Under the pieces are notes generated by a model that was not told the origin of the DNA, ran no database searches, and saw only the letters and a list, made by a program, of their open reading frames with translations. DNA of 58,100 nt, from IMG/VR virus record IMGVR_UViG_3300008110_007639, positions 1-58,100 of that record. The stretch is one strand, 5' to 3'. The translations under genes and the position numbers were made by a program. Origin of the DNA: a virus. This document shows, in pieces, positions 16,309 to 24,947 of the stretch (position 1 is its first letter; every line of letters starts with the position of its first letter).

Positions 16309-17595
16309 ATGTATTTTATTATCGAGACTATAGAGCAACTTGAAATGCTTGAGCATTCTCAAGAGTGTTTTCTACAAATAATCCCAAATAACTATAATTT
16401 TCATCCGAGCCTCACCACAGCGTGTGCATACTATTATAGAACTAATGATAAGGGTTATATAATATGTGTAAATCATTCTGAAGCATTCTCTATTCCAGAA
16501 AATATAGTAAAAGATTTTATAAGAAAACACAATAAAGTTTATGTACTTGATAAAAAACGTCACTCTTATTATATAGATACTGATAACTTAATAGATTTAC
16601 TATTCTTTGATAATAAAGAACTAGAAATAAAAACAAAGATACAATCTGAGTATGATAGAAAGTATTATGATTCGGAAGAATTAAATTCAATGATACCGAT
16701 AGTAAAACATTATGAACACTTAGAACATGTATATAGTGAATATCATGCTATAATAAAAAAAGCAAGACCTATAAAAAATCTAGATAGATTAATAGAAGCA
16801 TATTCTTATGTAGAAAAAAATCCTATAAAAGTAAAATATGAAGATTTTGTTAGCATAAATAATATAAGTAATCCAAAAATATCTATAAAAGAAGATAAAG
16901 TATACACTAGATATAATCTATATAACCAAACAGGAAGACCAACTAATACATTTAATGGCGTTAACTTTTTAGCAATACCAAAAGATGAACCGCATCGATC
17001 TTGCATAATTCCTGATAATGACTTTTTTGTAGAATTTGATTTTGATGCGTATCATCTAAGAATCATTGCAAATGAAGTTAAATATGAATTTCCAAATAGC
17101 TCAGTACATGAGTATCTAGGAAAGCAGTATTTTAAAAAAGATACGCTAACAGAAGAAGAATATAAACAGTCAAAAGCAATAAGCTTTAAGAATCTGTATG
17201 GGAGCGTACCAGAAGATCACCAGCACATCCCATTCTTTAATAGAATGTTACTATTAGCAAATTTTTTAAGCGAATCATGCGCACCTGGTGAGTCCCTAGA
17301 ACTGCCTACTGGAATTAAGTTAAAGAGAGAAGAGGATATGAATCCAAGCAAATTGTTAAATTATTACGTACAGAATTTAGAAACAAAATATAACGTTGAT
17401 AAGATACTAAAAATAAAAGACATATTACAAAACAAAAAGACAAGGTTAGTACTAATAACGTATGACGCGTTTTTATTCGATTATTCAGTAGAAGATGGAA
17501 AAGAACTATTAGTTGAAATAAAAAAGATTTTAGAACAAAATAATACGCCAACTAAGCACAAACACGGAAAAAACTACTTTTTACAAAACGGGTAA
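16309..17595 (+). CDS. Short, divergent family-A DNA polymerase palm protein (second PolA homologue)
   Basis: 428 residues without a recognisable 3'-5' exonuclease domain. From residue 206 it follows the Pol I active-site order: NQTGRPTNTFNGVNFLAIP (TGR..NLQNIP block), motif A EFDFDAYHLR with catalytic Asp244, motif B SKAISFKNLYG with Lys289 and YG 297-298, and motif C TYDAF with Asp386. Both metal-binding Asp are kept. The motif A Glu that acts as steric gate in Pol I is replaced by His249, and motif C HDE is YDA. Residues 1-200 match nothing I know. It may be a specialised polymerase, such as a primer or repair enzyme. A complete PolA is encoded at 25125. Confidence 0.75.
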   Translation: MYFIIETIEQLEMLEHSQECFLQIIPNNYNFHPSLTTACAYYYRTNDKGYIICVNHSEAFSIPENIVKDFIRKHNKVYVLDKKRHSYYIDTDNLIDLLFFDNKELEIKTKIQSEYDRKYYDSEELNSMIPIVKHYEHLEHVYSEYHAIIKKARPIKNLDRLIEAYSYVEKNPIKVKYEDFVSINNISNPKISIKEDKVYTRYNLYNQTGRPTNTFNGVNFLAIPKDEPHRSCIIPDNDFFVEFDFDAYHLRIIANEVKYEFPNSSVHEYLGKQYFKKDTLTEEEYKQSKAISFKNLYGSVPEDHQHIPFFNRMLLLANFLSESCAPGESLELPTGIKLKREEDMNPSKLLNYYVQNLETKYNVDKILKIKDILQNKKTRLVLITYDAFLFDYSVEDGKELLVEIKKILEQNNTPTKHKHGKNYFLQNG

Positions 17596-17596
17596 A

Positions 17597-17604
17597 TATT
17601 TATA
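17597..17604 (+). promoter_or_regulatory. TATTTATA element immediately before 17606 (doubtful promoter)
   Basis: AAATATTTATAG matches the late element but ends one base before the ATG at 17606, too close to drive that gene unless the transcript is leaderless or starts downstream. It could serve the genes further on. Confidence 0.3.
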
Positions 17605-17605
17605 G

Positions 17606-18043
17606 ATGGAAAAAATTGAATTCATAAAAAATAGTATAGTAACAAAAGAGATGCTTAGGAATAAATTATTCTGTACATTTACCACAGAAGAGGACTTAAA
17701 TCAATTAATTGAATCTATAAATAGAGAGTACGCAGTATTATATAAAAAAATATTTGTATTAAGCTCACCAGACACTAATGAACTGTTGTGCACATATAAT
17801 ATAGAAGAATCTGATCAACAACCAAGAATCATTAAAAATACGATACTTGTTCATAGAAAAAAAGAAACTAACACTCTATACACAATAAACTCGCTGAATG
17901 CATTGATTATGACATTAAATAACGGTGTATTAGACAGCAGATTTCCCATCAATTGGCCAGACTACAAAAACTGTATCTTATTAGTCCAAGATAATAAGTT
18001 TAAAAAGTTGAATACCGAAATAAAAAAAATCGTGAACTTGTAA
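17606..18043 (+). CDS. Conserved-type hypothetical protein between polymerase homologue and SSB
   Basis: 145 residues, no recognised family. The sequence alternates helix and strand: an N-terminal helix pair (TEEDLNQLIESINREYAVLY), a strand-rich middle (KKIFVLSSP, then LLCTYNIE) and a C-terminal region with INWPDYKNCILLVQD. The pattern looks like one compact alpha/beta domain, not a membrane or disordered protein. Placed eleven bases after the PolA-like gene and before the SSB promoter, a replication-associated role is plausible, but nothing in the sequence proves it. Confidence 0.65.
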   Translation: MEKIEFIKNSIVTKEMLRNKLFCTFTTEEDLNQLIESINREYAVLYKKIFVLSSPDTNELLCTYNIEESDQQPRIIKNTILVHRKKETNTLYTINSLNALIMTLNNGVLDSRFPINWPDYKNCILLVQDNKFKKLNTEIKKIVNL

Positions 18044-18073
18044 AATAAATTTTTTTACTATCGATTTTATATG

Positions 18074-18081
18074 TACATTTG
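18074..18081 (+). promoter_or_regulatory. Bacteroidetes-type promoter -7 element (TACATTTG) before the SSB gene
   Basis: TACATTTG fits TAnnTTTG and ends 22 bases before the ATG at 18104 in the only gap of this part of the replication block. Confidence 0.6.
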
Positions 18082-18103
18082 TTACAGTTAAATAAAGATT
18101 ATG

Positions 18104-18910
18104 ATGAATATAGAAATGCTAAAGCAGCGTTTGCATGCGTTGCAAAACCCGAAAGGTTCACAAAAAGGAGACATGCAAAAAACTTTATGGGCTCCTACAG
18201 TAGGTAAACACACGGTACGAATTGTGCCATCGTGCTACGACAAATCAAATCCATTTAAAGAACTTTATTTCCACTATGAAATTGGAAGTAAAACAATGAT
18301 TGCTTTATCCAACTTTGGAGAAAAGGATCCCATTGTAGAATTTGCTCAAGGCTTAAGAAAGTCTTCTAACAGAGAAGATTGGATGTTAGCCAAAAAATTA
18401 GAACCTAAGATGAGAGTCTTTGTTCCTGTTATTGTAAGAGGCGAGGAAGAAAAAGGCGTTATGCTTTGGGGAATTGGTAAGCAAATCTTCATGGACTTAA
18501 TCTCTATCGCTGAGGATGAAGACGTTGGAGACTACACAGATCCTATTGAAGGTCGTGATATTACGATTGAAACTTTAGGAAAAGAATCAACAGGATTGAC
18601 TTACAACAAATCTACAGTTCGTGTAAGAACAAAAATCACTCCATTATCTCAAGATCCTGAACAAGTTAAAAAGTGGCTAACTGAACAACCAAATCCAGTA
18701 GCCCAATTTAAAAAGTATGGATATGATGAGATGAAAACAGCTCTACTAAACTACCTAAACCCTGAGAGCGAGGTTGAAGATGAAACAGAAACACAGCCTC
18801 AAAAAGGAGATTTACCTTGGGAAAAAGAAGAAAAACCAGCTGGTAAATTTACCTTAGGCACTACAAAGACGAGTGTAGATGAAAAGATAGATGATCTTTT
18901 TAATTTCTAA
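18104..18910 (+). CDS. Single-stranded DNA-binding protein (T4 gp32-like)
   Basis: 268 residues from the ATG at 18104 (an ATG three bases earlier is equally open). The core has KTLWAPTVGKHTVRIVPS, then FKELYFHYEIG and a region ending in VMLWGIGKQIFMDLI, as in gp32-type OB-fold proteins of T4-like phages. The last 60 residues are acidic and low in complexity, closing with DEKIDDLFNF, the acidic/aromatic tail by which SSBs recruit helicase, polymerase and recombinase. It coats ssDNA in replication and UvsX-driven recombination. It has its own TAnnTTTG promoter and terminator, which allows high independent expression. Confidence 0.9.
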   Translation: MNIEMLKQRLHALQNPKGSQKGDMQKTLWAPTVGKHTVRIVPSCYDKSNPFKELYFHYEIGSKTMIALSNFGEKDPIVEFAQGLRKSSNREDWMLAKKLEPKMRVFVPVIVRGEEEKGVMLWGIGKQIFMDLISIAEDEDVGDYTDPIEGRDITIETLGKESTGLTYNKSTVRVRTKITPLSQDPEQVKKWLTEQPNPVAQFKKYGYDEMKTALLNYLNPESEVEDETETQPQKGDLPWEKEEKPAGKFTLGTTKTSVDEKIDDLFNF

Positions 18911-18923
18911 AAACTAATAAAAA

Positions 18924-18946
18924 GCCCCTCAAACGAGGGGCATTTT
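18924..18946 (+). terminator. Intrinsic terminator after the SSB gene
   Basis: Stem GCCCCTC / GAGGGGC with an AAAC loop (18924-18941), preceded by A-rich sequence and followed by ATTTT. The T-run is short, so readthrough into uvsX is likely. Confidence 0.85.
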
Positions 18947-18954
18947 AATCTAAT

Positions 18955-20025
18955 ATGGCAAAAGAAAAAAAACCAAGCCTGAATGGTGCAATTTCAGGCG
19001 CAATAAAAGGGCAATTTAATTTAGATAACTTTAAAAAGAAGAAAAATCTAAATACAACTTCTGTTAAGTTTAAAGATGATAGATGGATACCCCTATCAAA
19101 ATCTTTTCAAGAGGCGTTACAAATCCCAGGTCTACCAGTTGGACATATTAGTCTATTAAGAGGTCACTCAGATACAGGGAAGACTACAGCTTTATTAGAA
19201 GCCGCTGTATCATGTCAAAAGATGAATATATTGCCTGTATTCATTATCACAGAGATGAAGTGGTCATGGGAACACGCAAGACTAATGGGACTACAATTTA
19301 ATGAAGTAGCAAATGAAGATGGAGTTGTATCTGACTATGATGGCTTTTTTATATTTGTAGATAGAGAAAAATTAAATTGTGTTGAAGACGTTGCTGCTTT
19401 TATAGCTGATATTTTAGATGAACAAAAAAAGGGTAATTTACCATATGATTTGTGTTTCTTTTGGGATTCAGTTGGTTCTATTCCATGTAGAATGTCTGTA
19501 GAGAAGTCTACTAATAATAATGAATGGAATGCTGGAGCTATGTCACAACAATTTGGTAACTTCATTAATCAAAGAATTGTATTATCAAGAAAGGAAAGTC
19601 AACCATATACAAATACACTTATTGCGATAAATAAAGTATGGGTTGCTAAACCAGATAATCCGATGAGTCAACCAACTCTACAAAATAAAGGCGGTAATAC
19701 TATGTACTTTGATGCTTCTCTTGTTATTACATTTGGTAATGTAGCTAAAGCTGGTACCAATAAAATTAAAGCAAGCAAAGGTGGTAAAGATATAGAATTT
19801 GCTAAAAGAACTAGAATTTCATGTGATAAGAATCACGTAACTGGAGTTACAGCTGTTACAAAGGTAATAATGACACCTCATGGCTTTATCGACGATACTC
19901 CAGCATCAGTAAATAAATACAAAAATGATCATTCAGAAGATTGGATGAATTTATTTGGGTCAATTGATTTTGAATTAATTGAAGAATCAGTAGAAACATC
20001 AGTGGCTTATGATGATTCAGAATAA
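18955..20025 (+). CDS. uvsX: UvsX/RecA-type recombinase
   Basis: 356 residues, near the size of T4 UvsX (391). Walker A is GHSDTGKT at residues 70-77, followed by LPVFIITEMKWSW (a RecA-like strand and glutamate) and a Walker B CFFWDSVGSIP. A loop with MSQPTLQNKGGNTMYFDASLVITFG resembles the DNA-binding loop region of UvsX. It forms filaments on ssDNA for strand exchange and recombination-dependent replication. It lies between SSB and the 5'-3' nuclease, next to its functional partners. The start lies eight bases after the SSB terminator, with no promoter between them, so it is probably read through from the SSB promoter. Confidence 0.93.
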   Translation: MAKEKKPSLNGAISGAIKGQFNLDNFKKKKNLNTTSVKFKDDRWIPLSKSFQEALQIPGLPVGHISLLRGHSDTGKTTALLEAAVSCQKMNILPVFIITEMKWSWEHARLMGLQFNEVANEDGVVSDYDGFFIFVDREKLNCVEDVAAFIADILDEQKKGNLPYDLCFFWDSVGSIPCRMSVEKSTNNNEWNAGAMSQQFGNFINQRIVLSRKESQPYTNTLIAINKVWVAKPDNPMSQPTLQNKGGNTMYFDASLVITFGNVAKAGTNKIKASKGGKDIEFAKRTRISCDKNHVTGVTAVTKVIMTPHGFIDDTPASVNKYKNDHSEDWMNLFGSIDFELIEESVETSVAYDDSE

Positions 20026-20034
20026 AAATAAGTA

Positions 20035-21051
20035 ATGAAAAAAGAATATAAAGAATTATTCAACTCTTTAACGCAAGAAAAAGAAGAGTTGACATTAGAT
20101 AGTCGTGTGCTTATGGTAGACTCACTAAATACTTTTATGAGATCATTTGCCGTAATACAACATATGAATAAAAATCTAACTCCAATTGGAGGATTGACTG
20201 GATTTTTAAGATCAGTTGGTAATGCTATAGATCTCGTAAGACCTACAAGAGTAATCTTAGTTTTTGATGGAAAAGGTTCATCAACGAATAAAAGATATAT
20301 CTATCCAGAGTATAAAGCGAATAGAGGCATAAAAAGAATTACTAATTGGGATCACTATGAAAGTCAAGAAGAAGAGTCAGAATCTATCACTAATCAAATA
20401 GTTAGATTAATTGATTACCTAAGATGTTTACCAGTTGATATTCTAGCTATTGATAAAGTAGAAGCAGACGATGTAATTGGATATTTAGCGAAATCTTATG
20501 GAAAACAAGTTACGATACTATCTAGCGATAGAGATTATTTACAATTAGTAGACGATAGAATAACTGTGTATTCTCCTACAAAAAAGATATTCTATACGCC
20601 TGCAAAAGTACTATCAGAATATAAAGTGCATCCTAATAATTTTCTAATGCAAAAGATGTTATTAGGAGATACTGGTGATAACGTTCCTGGAGTTGGAGGA
20701 TTAGGCCCTAAAACGCTTATTAAAGAGTTTCCTCAGTTAGCTAAAGAAGATGTAGTAGAACTAGAGACTGTGCTTGATATTTGTTCTAAGGGTAATAAAA
20801 AAGTCCATACAAATATATTAAACTTTAAAAGTCAAATTAAAATTAATAAATTACTAATGGATTTGCATAACCCTAATATCCCTGATGAAGATATTAATAG
20901 CATTTCAGAGATGTTAGATAGCCCATATAAAGAGTTTAATACTCCAGAGTTCATAAAATTATATGAAGCAGATGATTTAGGCGCTAGCATCAAAGATCCA
21001 AGAATGTGGTTATACAATCATTTTCAACAACTTAGTAAATATACAAATTAA
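20035..21051 (+). CDS. 5'-3' exonuclease / flap endonuclease (T4 RNase H-like)
   Basis: 338 residues, similar in length to T4 RNase H (305). The FEN-family acidic motifs are visible: VLMVDSLNTF near residue 23, VFDGKGSSTNKR, KVEADDVIGYLA, LSSDRDYLQLV and GDTGDNVPGVGGLGPKT with the helix-hairpin-helix turn. These acids hold two metals to cleave 5' flaps and RNA primers on the lagging strand. The 20-30 N-terminal residues before the first motif are extra and Glu/Lys-rich. It sits between uvsX and the helicase; the next gene starts one base after its stop (TAATATG). Confidence 0.92.
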   Translation: MKKEYKELFNSLTQEKEELTLDSRVLMVDSLNTFMRSFAVIQHMNKNLTPIGGLTGFLRSVGNAIDLVRPTRVILVFDGKGSSTNKRYIYPEYKANRGIKRITNWDHYESQEEESESITNQIVRLIDYLRCLPVDILAIDKVEADDVIGYLAKSYGKQVTILSSDRDYLQLVDDRITVYSPTKKIFYTPAKVLSEYKVHPNNFLMQKMLLGDTGDNVPGVGGLGPKTLIKEFPQLAKEDVVELETVLDICSKGNKKVHTNILNFKSQIKINKLLMDLHNPNIPDEDINSISEMLDSPYKEFNTPEFIKLYEADDLGASIKDPRMWLYNHFQQLSKYTN

Positions 21052-21052
21052 T

Positions 21053-22432
21053 ATGGGTACATTAAATACGTTACAAGCGTACGGAATTTCATTCCAAATA
21101 AAAGTTATATCATCTCTTTTAAAACATAAAGAGTTTCTTCATGGAGTGTATGATCTCCTTAATCCAGAAGAGTTTGATAATCCAGCGCATAAATGGATTG
21201 TAGAAGAGACTTTAAAATATTATTCTAAATATCATACTAATCCAACTCCAGAGTACTTATCCGTAGAAGTAAAAAAGATAGAGAATGAAATATTAAGAAT
21301 CACTGTCGTTGAGCAATTAAAGGAATCATTAAAAGCTATTAATGAAGATCAAGAGTATGTTGAAATAGAGTTTAGCAACTTCTGTAAAAATCAACAGCTA
21401 AAGAAAGCTTTGATGAATTCTGTAGAATTACTATCAAAAGGTCAATACGATGATATTAGAAATATTATTGATAATGCTCTAAAAGCTGGACAAAGCAGAG
21501 ATCTAGGTCATGAATACGAAAAAGATATAGAAACTAGATATAGATTAGAAGAAAGAGGCGCAGTTCCTACTGTTTGGCCACATATTAATGAATTACTAAT
21601 GGGTGGATTAGGCGCTGGAGATTTAGGCATGGTTTTAGGATCTCCAGGTGGTGGTAAATCTTGGTTCTTAATTAATCTTGGCGCTTGGGCTGTAAAAGCA
21701 GGTTATAATGTTTGTCACTACACATTAGAACTATCACAAGAGTACGTAGCAAAAAGATATGACTCAATGCTTACTGGAATAGAATTCCAAAATATACATA
21801 AAAAAGAATATAGATCTTTGATTGAAAGTACTGTAGATAGTTTACCCGCTAAATTGATTATTAGAGAGTTTCCTATGGGTAAAACTACGCCTTCAACAAT
21901 AGAAAGCCATATTCAAAAGTGCACAACTCTAGGACACAAACCAGATTTGATTATCATAGACTATGTAGACTTACTTAGATCTAGATCGAAATCATCAGAA
22001 AGAAAAGATCAAATCGATGACGTATATACATCAATTAAGGGTTTAGCAAGGCAACTAAAGACGCCTATATGGACTGTATCTCAAGTAAATAGAACTGGTT
22101 CGAAAGATGATATTATTGAAGCAGATAAAATCGCAGGATCATATGATAAAATAATGATTGCTGACTTTGCGATGTCATTGTCAAGAAAAAGAGGTGATAA
22201 GCTTGCAGGTACTGGTAGAATACATGTTATTAAGAATAGATTTGGGTCTGATGGTATGACATTCGCAGCTAAAATTAATACCGCAAATGGCCACATAGAA
22301 ATCGATTCTTCTGAATTAGATGATGGTGATTTAGTAGTAGAATCAGAAAAAAATGGAAAATCTGGATTTTCTAAAATAGATCAAGAGGAGAAAAAATATT
22401 TATCTAATAAGTTTTTCGAACTTGGATTATAA
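21053..22432 (+). CDS. Replicative DNA helicase (DnaB / T4 gp41-like)
   Basis: 459 residues, matching gp41 (475). The N-terminal all-helical domain (about 1-150) begins LQAYGISFQIKVISSLL as in DnaB-type helicases. The RecA-like motor has Walker A GSPGGGKS at residues 196-203, CHYTLELSQEYVAKRYD (motif with catalytic Glu), Walker B LIIIDYVDLL, WTVSQVNR and the finger region VIKNRFG. It is the hexameric 5'-3' helicase of the fork. No separate primase was found in this window; the C-terminus lacks a zinc-finger primase domain. Confidence 0.92.
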   Translation: MGTLNTLQAYGISFQIKVISSLLKHKEFLHGVYDLLNPEEFDNPAHKWIVEETLKYYSKYHTNPTPEYLSVEVKKIENEILRITVVEQLKESLKAINEDQEYVEIEFSNFCKNQQLKKALMNSVELLSKGQYDDIRNIIDNALKAGQSRDLGHEYEKDIETRYRLEERGAVPTVWPHINELLMGGLGAGDLGMVLGSPGGGKSWFLINLGAWAVKAGYNVCHYTLELSQEYVAKRYDSMLTGIEFQNIHKKEYRSLIESTVDSLPAKLIIREFPMGKTTPSTIESHIQKCTTLGHKPDLIIIDYVDLLRSRSKSSERKDQIDDVYTSIKGLARQLKTPIWTVSQVNRTGSKDDIIEADKIAGSYDKIMIADFAMSLSRKRGDKLAGTGRIHVIKNRFGSDGMTFAAKINTANGHIEIDSSELDDGDLVVESEKNGKSGFSKIDQEEKKYLSNKFFELGL

Positions 22433-22448
22433 CTATCAAAAAGTCGCA

Positions 22449-22456
22449 TATTTATT
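22449..22456 (+). promoter_or_regulatory. Candidate late promoter element TATTTATT
   Basis: GTCGCATATTTATTAG in the short gap after the helicase, 20 bases before the ATG at 22477. Confidence 0.5.
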
Positions 22457-22476
22457 AGTACAAATAACGGTATATT

Positions 22477-22665
22477 ATGAGCTTACTTACAAAATTTATA
22501 AAATCTGTTAAAGGCAATAACTTTAGAATTGTAGAAAATCCAGTTAAATACGTTGGATATTTCTTTGCAGAAAGAGTAAATAAAAGCAATTCTAGAAACG
22601 CTAAATCTGGCGTATCTAATTTGTCTGCAACTGCTACTAGTACTGACACTGGTAACAATCCTTAA
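22477..22665 (+). CDS. Small basic protein, unknown
   Basis: 62 residues. N-terminal half is basic and partly hydrophobic (LLTKFIKSVKGNNFRIVENP, then KYVGYFFAERV), and the C-terminal third is Ser/Thr/Asn-rich and probably disordered. No family recognised. It has its own late-type promoter element and is the only gene between helicase and ribonucleotide reductase. Coding status rests on the full-length open frame, its promoter element and natural codon use. Confidence 0.5.
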   Translation: MSLLTKFIKSVKGNNFRIVENPVKYVGYFFAERVNKSNSRNAKSGVSNLSATATSTDTGNNP

Positions 22666-22708
22666 TACCTACGGGTAATAATTAGCTAACACATTGAAGA
22701 GCTATTTT

Positions 22709-22727
22709 CTCAAGTTAAATACTTGAG
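22709..22727 (+). promoter_or_regulatory. Leader hairpin upstream of the ribonucleotide reductase gene
   Basis: Perfect 7-bp stem CTCAAGT / ACTTGAG with a 5-base loop, about 40 bases before the ATG at 22768. It is not followed by a T-run, so it is not an ordinary terminator; a regulatory or mRNA-protecting structure is possible. No B12-box was seen, so this is not a recognisable cobalamin riboswitch. Confidence 0.4.
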
Positions 22728-22767
22728 GGTAAAAAATATTGTTTGAACTTAAAAATTTAATTTTAAA

Positions 22768-24630
22768 ATGCACATTACGCAAAGCATTCTTAGTGATTTA
22801 ACTGTATACATGAAGTATGCAAAATTTAACAAATTAGTAAATAGAAGAGAGTCTTGGGAAGAATTAGTAGATAGAAATAAGGAAATGCATATTAAAAAGT
22901 TTCCTAATTTGTTAAATGAAATAGAAGACGCGTATGAGCTAGTTTATAATAAGATGATTTTACCTTCAATGAGAAGTATGCAATTTGCTGGTAAATCAAT
23001 AGAAATTTCTCCTAATAGAATATATAACTGCGCTTATCTTCCAATTGACGATCTAAGATCTTTTTCAGAGATTATGTTTCTTTTATTAGGCGGAACAGGC
23101 GTAGGATATTCAGTACAATCTCATCATATTGATAAACTTCCAGAGATAAGAAAACCAAACCAAAAAAAGCATAGAAGATACCTAATAAGTGATAGTATCG
23201 AAGGTTGGGCAGACGCTGTTAAAGTATTAATCAAATCATATTTTGGAGGAGGATCAGTAATTAATTTTGATTTCTCAGACATTAGACCAAAAGGTGCTGC
23301 ACTTATTACTTCTGGAGGTAAAGCACCAGGTCCACAACCATTAAAAGAATGTTTAGTTAAGTTAGAAGGTATCTTATCTAGAAAAGAAGATAATGACAAA
23401 TTAACTACCATAGAAGTACATGATATAGTATGTCATATTGCAGACGCAGTATTAGCTGGAGGAATTAGAAGAGCCGCTTTAATTTGCTTATTCAGCGCAG
23501 ATGATCAAGATATGATCGCAGCAAAATCAGGAGCATGGTGGGAACAAAATCCTCAAAGAGGAAGAGCAAATAATTCAGCTGTATTACTTAGAAATAAAAT
23601 AACAGAAGAATTCTTTTTTAATTTATGGAAAAAAATAGAAGCTTCTGGAGCAGGAGAACCTGGAATTTATTTCTCAAACGATAAAGATTGGGGAACAAAC
23701 CCGTGTTGCGAAATTGCTTTACGTCCTTATCAATTCTGTAATTTATGCGAAGTTAATGTCAGTGATGTACAATCACAAGAAGATCTTAACAATAGAGTAA
23801 AAGCTGCAGCGTTTATAGGAACTTTACAAGCATCTTATACTAATTTCCATTATTTGAGACCTATTTGGCAACGTACAACTGAAAAAGAAGCACTTATTGG
23901 AGTTGGTATGACAGGTATTGGATCAGGAAAGGCACAAAATCTAGATCTAAAAGAAGCAGCTGATGTTGTAAGAAAAGAAAATGAAAGAGTAGCAAAAATA
24001 CTAGGTATCAATACAGCTGCGAGATGCACTACTATCAAACCTTCTGGAACATCATCTTTAACCTTAGGAACTTCTAGTGGAATCCACGCTTGGCATAATG
24101 ATCACTATATTAGAAGAATAAGAGTAGGTAAAAATGAAGCAATCTATACACACCTATCTATCCACCATCCAGAATTAGTAGAAGACGAGTATTTTAGACC
24201 ACATGATACCGCAGTTATTTCTGTACCACAAAAAGCACCAGTTGGATCAATTCTAAGAACAGAATCTGCAATTGATCTACTAGAACGAGTTAAGTTTTTT
24301 TATACTAATTGGATAAAACCAGGTCACGTAACGGGACAAAATACTCACAATATTTCTGCAACTGTATCTATAAAACAAGGAGAATGGGATAATGTAGGTA
24401 AATGGATGTGGGAAAATAGAAAATACTATAATGGATTATCCGTATTACCGTATTCAGATCACACATATATTCAAGCTCCTTTTGAAGATTGTACTGAAGA
24501 AAAGTATAATGAAATGGTAGAACACTTAACAAATATAGATCTATCTAAAGTTATAGAGTATGATGATACTACGGATTTAAAAAATGAAGTTGCTTGTGCT
24601 GGTGGTGCGTGTACTGTAAATGAGTTTTAA
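22768..24630 (+). CDS. nrdJ: Adenosylcobalamin-dependent (class II) ribonucleoside-triphosphate reductase
   Basis: 620 residues. It converts ribonucleotides to deoxyribonucleotides with an AdoCbl-generated thiyl radical. The active-site spacing is that of the monomeric class II enzyme: Cys313, Glu315 and Cys324 (NPCCEIALRPYQFC) correspond to Lactobacillus C408/E410/C419, and Cys88 in NCAYLP is the partner redox cysteine. The C-terminus keeps the mobile reducing pair in CAGGAC. The fingerprint GGTGVGYSVQ near 110 is also typical. It is somewhat shorter than the Lactobacillus enzyme (739). Class II enzymes need no oxygen but do need B12 from the host or medium. Confidence 0.93.
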   Translation: MHITQSILSDLTVYMKYAKFNKLVNRRESWEELVDRNKEMHIKKFPNLLNEIEDAYELVYNKMILPSMRSMQFAGKSIEISPNRIYNCAYLPIDDLRSFSEIMFLLLGGTGVGYSVQSHHIDKLPEIRKPNQKKHRRYLISDSIEGWADAVKVLIKSYFGGGSVINFDFSDIRPKGAALITSGGKAPGPQPLKECLVKLEGILSRKEDNDKLTTIEVHDIVCHIADAVLAGGIRRAALICLFSADDQDMIAAKSGAWWEQNPQRGRANNSAVLLRNKITEEFFFNLWKKIEASGAGEPGIYFSNDKDWGTNPCCEIALRPYQFCNLCEVNVSDVQSQEDLNNRVKAAAFIGTLQASYTNFHYLRPIWQRTTEKEALIGVGMTGIGSGKAQNLDLKEAADVVRKENERVAKILGINTAARCTTIKPSGTSSLTLGTSSGIHAWHNDHYIRRIRVGKNEAIYTHLSIHHPELVEDEYFRPHDTAVISVPQKAPVGSILRTESAIDLLERVKFFYTNWIKPGHVTGQNTHNISATVSIKQGEWDNVGKWMWENRKYYNGLSVLPYSDHTYIQAPFEDCTEEKYNEMVEHLTNIDLSKVIEYDDTTDLKNEVACAGGACTVNEF

Positions 24631-24637
24631 TAACGCA

Positions 24638-24696
24638 TTTCATATATGAAAGAGGATTATATCGTGGTTGGAAATTTAGATTTCAAGTTACGTAAC
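24638..24696 (+). repeat. Three consecutive inverted repeats between nrdJ and 24759
   Basis: TTTCATATATGAAA (24638-24651), GAAAT-TTAG-ATTTC (24671-24684) and GTTACGTAAC (24687-24696) lie in a 128-base gap. None has a T-run directly after it. They may be operators, protein-binding sites or RNA hairpins. Confidence 0.5.
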
Positions 24697-24712
24697 ATAA
24701 TTCTACTAAAAA

Positions 24713-24720
24713 TATTTATT
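24713..24720 (+). promoter_or_regulatory. Candidate late promoter element TATTTATT
   Basis: AAATATTTATTT, 38 bases before the ATG at 24759, just after three palindromes. Confidence 0.4.
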
Positions 24721-24758
24721 TTATTTTATAAGATAATATAGTTATATTTAAACAAAAA

Positions 24759-24947
24759 ATGACTTTTACATTAAACCAACAAAATTTGTATTTTATTATA
24801 TGCATTCTATTATTAGTATTACAAGTATATCAAAGATACGAAATAAATAGAATGAAAAAACATATAGATATTTTAGCAAATAACGTATTAGCAGTATTAT
24901 TATACATCAAAGGTAAACAAGATGAAGAAGGAAAAAAAGAAAGTTGA
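24759..24947 (+). CDS. Small single-pass membrane protein
   Basis: 62 residues. Residues about 9-25 form a hydrophobic helix (LYFIICILLLVLQVYQ), followed by a basic, helical cytoplasmic tail. A second weaker hydrophobic stretch (ILANNVLAVLLYI) lies at 38-50. No family recognised. It overlaps the next gene by 26 bases. Confidence 0.55.
   Translation: MTFTLNQQNLYFIICILLLVLQVYQRYEINRMKKHIDILANNVLAVLLYIKGKQDEEGKKES

Noticed and set aside
22666-22767. Cobalamin riboswitch before the class II ribonucleotide reductase
   Set aside because: The gap is only about 100 bases and no B12-box was seen.
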